Positions 7,069 to 10,037 of a DNA stretch of 10,037 bases are shown here, in pieces. Made by a program: the position numbers and the translations under genes. Origin of the DNA: Candidatus Aminicenantota bacterium (GTDB lineage: Bacteria > Acidobacteriota > Aminicenantia > S016-38); assembly GCA_027062035.1 (NCBI GenBank), contig JAMOUL010000326.1, forward strand, positions 1 through 10,037, in the 5' to 3' direction. The notes under the pieces are model-generated. The model was not told the DNA's origin. It made no database searches and saw only the letters and a program-made list of their open reading frames with translations. Every line of letters begins with the position of its first letter. Position 1 is the stretch's first letter.

Positions 7069-7077
7069 CTTTAAAAA

Positions 7078-9465
7078 ATGAAAAGGATTTTCTCCTTATT
7101 TCTCATCGCATTCATAGTTTTTCCTTTAATTGCCCGGGAGGCAAGAAAAGCGGATTTAGCATTAAAGGAAGTAAAAATCGAGACCATTCAGGAAAATCCC
7201 CGCATGATTGAGGTCTCATTGTTTGTAAGGAACCAGGGTACAGAAGACCTGAGGGAATTTACCGTGGTTCTTGCCTATAGACTTGAGGGAAAGGAAGGGT
7301 GGAACGAGGTTAAAAGATGGAAGATGGAGTCAATAGGCGCTGGTAAAGAAAGGGTTCTTAAAGCAACCCTTACCCTTAAAAGAAAAAAGATTTATACCTT
7401 CAGGGCAGAGATAAGGACTCCCTTTGTTGATGGGGACCCCACCAACAATCAGTATGTAGTTCTTTATGATGCTTCAAAGCCCATGGTAGGGGCCTACATG
7501 AAAAGCATGGAGGTTGTGGTTACCGCACCATTGATGGAGGTACCCCTCAAGGAGAATCCGGCAGCAACTGCTGTTGTGGGAAAGGATTTTCTCGAAAGCA
7601 TGCCCAGAAGCATAGCCGCCGATGAAGCTCTGGCAATAGTACCCGGGGTAAGGGTTGAAAATCAGGCAGATGGCGAAAGGGTACACCTTTCCATCAGAGG
7701 ACAGGGAATTTTAACCGAAAGGGGAATAAGGGGAATTAAGGTCATTCTCGATGGATTGCCATTGAACGACCCCTCCGGTTTTGCTCCTGACCTTTATGAT
7801 GTGGATTGGGCGACGGTGAAAAAGATAGAGGTATTACGTGGTCCCTCTGCTTCCATGTACGGAGGAGGTGCTGCTGGAGGGATAATCAATATAGAGACGC
7901 GGGATGGAGGAGAAGGTCCCTTTAATGTCGATGGTCTTTTCAACATCGGTTCCTACAGTTTTAATAAGGCCATGGTTAATGTTGGGGGGACAAAGGATAA
8001 TTTGAATTACAGGGTTTCTGTTTCCCATAATGAGGGGGATGGATACAGAGAACATACCGCCTTCAAGGCCACAAATGTTTACAGTAAAACCTCCTGGCAA
8101 CCGGGTGAATCAGTTAAGCTGACCGCCATTCTCGGATGGACAGATTTCTTTAACGAGAACGCAGAAGGGTTGAACCTTGAATGGTTGAGGGAAAATAGAA
8201 GAATGGCCAATCCCGATGCCCTTATATATAACGAATATCAACACACCAAGCGGTTTACCGGTGGAATAACAGGTAAAATAGAAATTTCGCCGAACCAGAG
8301 ATTTTCCTTTGCTGCCTATTATCGCAGAACCAATTATGAGGAATCTGTGCCCTCTTCCCTTCAGCACAGGTTTTTGCATACCCCTGGCTTTACCTTTCAA
8401 TATAGTCTTAGCACTGGCAGGGGGAAAATAAAAAACCATATTACAGCCGGTGCGGATTTTCAGTGGCAGTTCATCGATGAATACCGGCATCCCAATCTGG
8501 GGAATGCGGTTGAAGGTCCAGAATTCCTTTCCGACGAGAACATATTCCAGAGGGATGCAGGATTCTACCTTATGGACAGACTTGAGCTTGGAGAAAAATG
8601 GGCACTGGTGTTTAATTTGAGACACGACAGGATCCACAACGAACTTGATGATAATTTGAGGGCAGGGGGAGTTGACCTTTCTGGTAGCGCCCGTTTCCAG
8701 GAAACCACGGGCAGGGTGGGTCTTGTCTGGAACCCCAGACCTGGAATGGGATTTTATGTGAACTGGGGTACCGGCTTTTTGCCCCCATCCACAGAAGAAC
8801 TTGCCAACAATCCTGATTCCCCGGGAGGATTTAATGCCCATCTTGTCCCTGCCACTTCCAGAGGTGAAGAAATAGGGGTTCGTGGCTATATGGGAAGCAC
8901 TGTTTTCTACGATATTGCCTTCTTCCATCTTTATACAGAAAACGACTTTGGAAGGTACAGGATTCCCACAAGACCTCTTGAGACCTTTTATAGAAATGTT
9001 GGAACCACAAGAAGATATGGCCTTGAGGCCTTCGTTGCATGGTATCCGCTGGAATGTTTCGAAGTTGAAGCCGCTTACACCTATTCTGATTTTAAGTATG
9101 TGGAGTTTGTTGCTGACGGAGAAGTCATTTCAGGTACATATCTTCCCAATTCCCCGAAACATCAACTATTTCTCGATGTGGAGTACAAGCCTGCAGAAAG
9201 GTTAAGATTTGGTTTGAGTGTGCAGGCACAGAGCAGGTCGTACATCGATGCCACCAATGAAACCTGGATAGATGGCTTTGCCCTGTTTAACACCAGGGTG
9301 ATATATACTCTGAAGAAGGGAAAAACCGGTGTGGATTTCATATTCTACGTGAGGAATCTCTTTAATAAAGAATATATAGCCTTTACAGAACCTGATCCCG
9401 ATGGAAATTCCTATCAACCGGGACCAACCAGGGAGGTGTTCGCCGGGATAAGATTTTCCCTGTAG
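7078..9465 (+). CDS. TonB-dependent outer-membrane receptor with N-terminal CARDB-like domain
   Basis: A 795-residue outer-membrane active transporter powered by TonB/ExbBD. Residues 1-19 form a signal peptide (KR, then FSLFLIAFIVFPLIA). Residues about 24-130 look like a CARDB-type beta-sandwich: DLALKEVKIE, EVSLFVRNQGTEDL, then VDGDPTNNQYVV at the end. A TonB-box-like MEVVVTAP follows at 144-151. The plug domain runs about 155-278 with AIVPGVRVENQ, LSIRGQG, VILDGLPLND and the typical EVLRGPSASMYGGGAAGGIINI. The rest is a 22-strand barrel, with the usual NLFNKEYIA near the end and a terminal GIRFSL. The substrate is unknown. It is transcribed divergently from the hydroxyproline operon across a shared control region, which suggests peptide or amino-acid uptake, but vitamin or metal-chelate import cannot be excluded. 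An Ig-like domain before the TonB box is unusual; many receptors of Bacteroidetes have a carboxypeptidase-regulatory-like domain there. Confidence 0.95.
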   Translation: MKRIFSLFLIAFIVFPLIAREARKADLALKEVKIETIQENPRMIEVSLFVRNQGTEDLREFTVVLAYRLEGKEGWNEVKRWKMESIGAGKERVLKATLTLKRKKIYTFRAEIRTPFVDGDPTNNQYVVLYDASKPMVGAYMKSMEVVVTAPLMEVPLKENPAATAVVGKDFLESMPRSIAADEALAIVPGVRVENQADGERVHLSIRGQGILTERGIRGIKVILDGLPLNDPSGFAPDLYDVDWATVKKIEVLRGPSASMYGGGAAGGIINIETRDGGEGPFNVDGLFNIGSYSFNKAMVNVGGTKDNLNYRVSVSHNEGDGYREHTAFKATNVYSKTSWQPGESVKLTAILGWTDFFNENAEGLNLEWLRENRRMANPDALIYNEYQHTKRFTGGITGKIEISPNQRFSFAAYYRRTNYEESVPSSLQHRFLHTPGFTFQYSLSTGRGKIKNHITAGADFQWQFIDEYRHPNLGNAVEGPEFLSDENIFQRDAGFYLMDRLELGEKWALVFNLRHDRIHNELDDNLRAGGVDLSGSARFQETTGRVGLVWNPRPGMGFYVNWGTGFLPPSTEELANNPDSPGGFNAHLVPATSRGEEIGVRGYMGSTVFYDIAFFHLYTENDFGRYRIPTRPLETFYRNVGTTRRYGLEAFVAWYPLECFEVEAAYTYSDFKYVEFVADGEVISGTYLPNSPKHQLFLDVEYKPAERLRFGLSVQAQSRSYIDATNETWIDGFALFNTRVIYTLKKGKTGVDFIFYVRNLFNKEYIAFTEPDPDGNSYQPGPTREVFAGIRFSL

Positions 9466-9496
9466 TTAATCTGTTCTATTTATAAAGAAGGTAGGG

Positions 9497-9502
9497 TATA
9501 AT
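9497..9502 (+). promoter_or_regulatory. Candidate -10 element of the NfeD-type protease gene
   Basis: A perfect TATAAT ending 6 bp before the GTG start at 9509, so transcription would begin at or next to the start codon. No convincing -35 is seen at 16-18 bp. The spacer 9466-9508 has no obvious terminator hairpin for the receptor gene. Confidence 0.4.
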
Positions 9503-9508
9503 AAAAGC

Positions 9509-10037
9509 GTGAGGAAAATACTATTCCTGTTCATCATAATATGGTTTGGTCTGGGGGCAACAGTATATGTTGGCAGGGTGGATGCTCCGATTCATCCCAT
9601 CACTGCCGAGTATATAATAAGGGTGATAAGCAGTGCTGAAGGAAACGCTGACCTTGTGGTTATTGAAATTAATACACCCGGGGGGCTTGACCTTTCCATG
9701 CGCAAGATAATGAAGAAAATCCTCAATGCGAAAGTCCCGGTTGTTGTTTACATATATCCCTCAGGTGCGAGGGCCGCATCCGCCGGATTTTTTATTGCAC
9801 TCTCCTCTGACTTTATAGCAATGGCCCCCGGTACCAACATGGGAGCAGCCCATCCCGTTGCCATGGGGCAAAAAATGGATAAGGTAATGAGCGAGAAGGT
9901 TGCCCAGGATGCATCTGCTCTCATCCGATCCCTGGCAGAAAAGAGGGGCAGGGATGTAAAGAGGGCAGAGGAGGCAGTAACCAAAAGTCGTTCCTATGAT
10001 GATAAGGAGGCCGTAAAATACCACCTTGCAGATGCCA
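9509..10037 (+). CDS. NfeD-type membrane-bound serine protease, ClpP class (partial, C-terminus off the right edge)
   Basis: My translation from GTG at 9509 gives 176 residues, open to the window end. Residues 1-25 are a signal or membrane segment (RKILFLFIIIWFGLGATVYV). A ClpP/crotonase-like protease domain follows: VIEINTPGGLDLSMRKI (51-67), the nucleophile region YPSGARAASAGFF with S91, APGTNMGAAHPVAMG (106-120), and the catalytic Lys region KVMSEKVAQDASALIRSLAEKRGR with K130. These match the Ser-Lys dyad of the PH1510/NfeD1b protease family, whose full-length members add several membrane helices and an NfeD OB-fold domain, and which cleave hydrophobic membrane-protein segments such as those of stomatin. 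GTG is the only standard start between the upstream in-frame stop at 9467 and the conserved region; no ribosome site lies at normal spacing. Nothing ties it to the hydroxyproline genes. Confidence 0.93.
   Translation, partial: MRKILFLFIIIWFGLGATVYVGRVDAPIHPITAEYIIRVISSAEGNADLVVIEINTPGGLDLSMRKIMKKILNAKVPVVVYIYPSGARAASAGFFIALSSDFIAMAPGTNMGAAHPVAMGQKMDKVMSEKVAQDASALIRSLAEKRGRDVKRAEEAVTKSRSYDDKEAVKYHLADA

Noticed and set aside
8110..8928. A 272-codon open reading frame on the minus strand inside the receptor gene.
   Set aside because: It lies wholly antisense to a well-supported receptor, its translation shows no recognisable motif or domain order, and no ribosome site or promoter was noticed. 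It is a by-product of the receptor's codon use.
9466..9508. Rho-independent terminator after the receptor gene.
   Set aside because: No stem-loop followed by a T-run is visible in this 43-bp spacer.
1..10037. CRISPR arrays, insertion sequences, tRNA or rRNA genes, and phage attachment sites.
   Set aside because: No spaced repeats, transposase motifs or structured RNA signatures were seen; nearly all bases belong to the eight genes and short spacers described.

Overview
The window reads as a chromosomal stretch of a Gram-negative, anaerobic, peptide- or amino-acid-fermenting bacterium. The TonB-dependent outer-membrane receptor implies an outer membrane. The oxygen-sensitive glycyl radical enzyme with its radical-SAM activase implies anaerobic life. 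AGG/AGA arginine and ATA isoleucine codons are frequent throughout. I cannot assign a phylum from this alone.

Layout: positions 1-6931 hold one compact six-gene operon on the minus strand, read right to left. In order these are a GntR/FCD regulator, a glycyl radical enzyme (GRE) activase, a 788-residue GRE of the 4-hydroxyproline dehydratase (HypD) type, an M24 Xaa-Pro peptidase, a proline-racemase-fold protein with the Cys/Thr signature of trans-3-hydroxy-L-proline dehydratase, and an ornithine cyclodeaminase/mu-crystallin family reductase cut by the left edge. Neighbouring genes overlap or lie at most 11 nt apart. Positions 6932-7077 are a 146-bp divergent control region with a striking operator-like inverted repeat overlapping a candidate minus-strand promoter. 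Positions 7078-9465 encode a plus-strand TonB-dependent receptor with an unusual N-terminal CARDB-like beta-sandwich. From 9509 an NfeD-type membrane serine protease (ClpP class) begins and runs off the right edge.

Inferred working model: proline/hydroxyproline-containing peptides, such as those from collagen, are cut by the M24 peptidase. Trans-3-hydroxyproline is dehydrated to delta1-pyrroline-2-carboxylate and reduced to proline by the last two genes. The GRE handles a second hydroxyproline-like substrate. The GntR regulator senses an intermediate, represses its own operon, and may also control the divergent receptor.

The most notable signal is in the GRE. From memory of the C. difficile HypD literature, every active-site position I can name is matched at a constant offset of -2, except that the catalytic Glu of the Cys-x-Glu motif is Thr (C432-V433-T434). 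With no pyrroline-5-carboxylate reductase visible and a pyrroline-2-carboxylate-type reductase in the operon, the GRE may catalyse something other than standard trans-4-hydroxyproline dehydration.
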